In this document: positions 62,901 through 64,000 of the stretch, one piece after another
Layout: each line of letters starts with the position of its first letter
How positions within the stretch are numbered: the first letter of the stretch is position 1
Source: Apostichopus japonicus
Taxonomy: Eukaryota > Echinodermata > Holothuroidea > Aspidochirotida > Stichopodidae
DNA length: 64,000 nt
Assembly: GCF_037975245.1 (NCBI RefSeq)
Contig: NC_092582.1
Location: forward strand, 2,178,501-2,242,500
Direction of reading: 5' to 3'
Made by a program: the position numbers and the translations under genes
The notes under the pieces: generated by a model
The model's input: the letters and a program-made list of their open reading frames with translations, nothing else
What the model was told of the DNA's origin: nothing
Databases searched by the model: none

Positions 62901-63391
62901 TTAATATTGTATTATCCACACCAACCTTTATCTGAGAGGTTTCTGCCGAGATAAAATACAACTGGTATGATTACATGGTAAACGGCGTGTTGATGAGCTG
63001 TTACAAATGTGAACTAATTCTCTTCTTTAGAATTCATTGTCTATATGAAAGATTATAGACAAAATTGTTAAACAGAAACCCAGTTTATAGCATTTCTAAA
63101 TAACAAGAACATTAACTCGGGATACAAAGCCAAGAAAAGTCTCGGTTGTTGATAGATATTAAACCAAAATCAACTTACCACATCTTGGAGCTCGTTCGGT
63201 CCATTCCCCGTCAATACATTGTCTGTGGATCGGGCCATCTAATATCTGATACCTAACGTCTTCGCATCGGAAAGTGATCGTTTCACCTCCAATGAAGGAT
63301 TGACGAAATTCTATCTCTGTGGTGTCTTCTCCGACTCCGACATGTGCAATAATATTCAGAAAGATATCTGGTATCGAACAAAGGTTAGCTT
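56741..63391 (-). CDS. CCP-Ig-CCP extracellular protein, 3' part (5' end outside window)
   Basis: Three minus-strand exons with phase 1 junctions: 63391-63179, 62942-62643 and 56952-56741. The first encodes a CCP/sushi module with four Cys (NLC, FRC, RQC, PRC) and GEW. The second encodes an Ig-like domain with VNINC and DGTYTC. The third encodes a CCP module with IRCPAPG, LRCNPGF and GQWSPPLSSC. CCP and Ig modules mediate extracellular binding, for example in complement regulators and adhesion proteins; the ligand is unknown. The last exon either runs to TAA at 56741 or splices at a weak donor (GTATAG) in the last Cys codon. No membrane segment is seen. A complete hAT transposon occupies most of the intron between exons two and three. 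Confidence 0.78.
57821..61974 (+). CDS. hAT transposase, four exons, TTF-type zinc finger, one in-frame TGA
   Basis: Exons 57821-57896, 58952-59114, 59378-59526 and 59771-61974, all GT-AG, join in one frame of 864 codons; the only internal stop is TGA at codon 129 (59523-59525). Exon 1 starts MSGKKRLRKQ and has a PIP-box-like QCNLQEFF. Exons 2-3 are a Ser/Thr/Asp-rich linker. Exon 4 has a TTF-type zinc finger (FPWL, FCFTC, GFDNWKKALSAFQRHQ), the catalytic-fold motifs IMADETSD (60472) and GYDGAANM (60670), HVHCWAHCLN, CPTRW, and the C-terminal dimerisation motif TATAERSFSALHRLKTYLR. The closest kin are ZMYM1-like hAT proteins. An ATG at 59722, in frame within intron 3, gives a 750-aa product that avoids the TGA if an alternative first exon is used. 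Confidence 0.85.
59612..59680 (+). mobile_element. tRNA-like segment in the third transposase intron
   Basis: Box A-like TAATCCAATGGTTAGAGCAG and a decayed box B ATTCAAATCTTGG. A SINE-like head; no tail is defined. Confidence 0.4.
59771..61974 (+). CDS. hAT transposase main exon
   Basis: Continuous open frame for 734 codons to TGA at 61972. Holds the zinc finger, catalytic region and dimerisation domain. The acceptor is TATTATAGAG; using its second AG keeps the frame with exon 3. Confidence 0.92.
62643..62942 (-). CDS. Ig-like domain exon
   Basis: Acceptor TCTCGGCAG, donor GTAAGTTG, 300 nt, phase 1 to 1. The first Cys is in VNINC and the second in the DxGxYxC-like NDGTYTC. A canonical Trp is not evident, so it is a divergent Ig fold. 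Confidence 0.75.
63179..63391 (-). CDS. CCP/sushi exon
   Basis: Acceptor TATTTGCAG, donor GTAAGTTG, 213 nt, phase 1 to 1, as usual for CCP modules. It contains no Met, so it is easily missed in ORF searches. Confidence 0.82.
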
Positions 63392-64000
63392 CTGCAAATA
63401 TTAAATGAAAATCTCACAATTTCATATATAATCAAATTCAAAGGATAATCAAAATCTAAATATTGGAAGTCCTTCACTTTGTTAAGCCTGTATTGGCTTT
63501 TTAAAGGACTTTCCTCCACATTTATATATTTATTATCTGTGAAAAATCAAATAAACTAACAAACAATCAAACAAACAAAATACAATTGTAATAGTCCAAA
63601 GGATTGACTGTCTCGAAACTAGAACGAGATGCCAATAACTCGAATTATCTCTGATGCAATTGTAGCCTTACTTAAATATATTGGTCTACTAAGCATTGTC
63701 TTTTCTGATTACGAATATTATTCATGTTGCTCAAAATACATGCATATTTATACAAGGGAATGAAACATGAATCTGGCACCAAGTCTTTATGAAATGCCAT
63801 ATTACAACATATCAATGTTAAAGTCAACTTTTTATAATATTTTTTTATTTTAAGTTCTATACAAATAGATTCAATTCTAAGACTTGGTTGAAAAAAAATG
63901 TAAAAACTTTCATGGGATTTTCAACATGGTATTTGAAATTGCAACCTACAGATATTCCGAATAACTTCAGTGTTGCCTTTAACGAGTGTATTTAATGAAG
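63392..64000. other. window end, probable intron of the Ig/CCP gene
   Basis: AT-rich DNA with no exon recognised. Upstream exons and the signal peptide of the minus-strand Ig/CCP gene should lie beyond 64000. Confidence 0.45.

Overview
The window looks like nuclear DNA from an invertebrate deuterostome, most likely an echinoderm; a sea cucumber would fit, but that is inference. It is AT-rich, has spliced genes with GT-AG introns, and is full of (AT)n tracts, tRNA-derived SINEs and small DNA transposons. No bacterial, viral or CRISPR-like features are present. Only three host genes can be supported, all from spliced exons whose phases agree.

Layout. Positions 1-18572 hold no exon I can recognise: AT microsatellites, a palindromic SINE pair (6.9-7.3 kb), a TTAA-flanked non-autonomous element (11.9-13.2 kb) and degenerate tandem repeats. 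Positions 18573-22862 (+) carry the 3' half of an lmx1 LIM-homeobox gene: LIM2, a homeodomain split over three exons, and the C-terminus. A 320-bp trinucleotide array starts eight bases after one splice donor. Positions 22863-33488 are intergenic, with SINEs and a second TTAA element. Positions 33489-42063 (-) carry a complete five-exon zdhhc12-like palmitoyltransferase (295 aa), with transposons in its introns. Human LMX1B and ZDHHC12 both lie on 9q33-q34, so the convergent pair here may be old linkage.

Positions 43.2-52 kb are a transposon graveyard. A TA-flanked element is followed by several hAT elements, some nested in one another, with readable 8-bp target duplications. Four of the hAT-like copies share a conserved 38-bp GC-rich palindromic block. 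Positions 52-56.7 kb are quiet. Positions 56741-63391 (-) hold three exons (CCP, Ig-like, CCP) of a secreted or cell-surface protein whose 5' end lies beyond the window.

The intron between the Ig and last CCP exons contains a complete hAT transposon (57476-62539, opposite strand) with terminal repeats, an 8-bp duplication and a four-exon transposase. Its reading frame is continuous apart from one in-frame TGA, and its N-terminus carries a PIP-box-like motif. This element and the shared hAT block are the most interesting things in the window.
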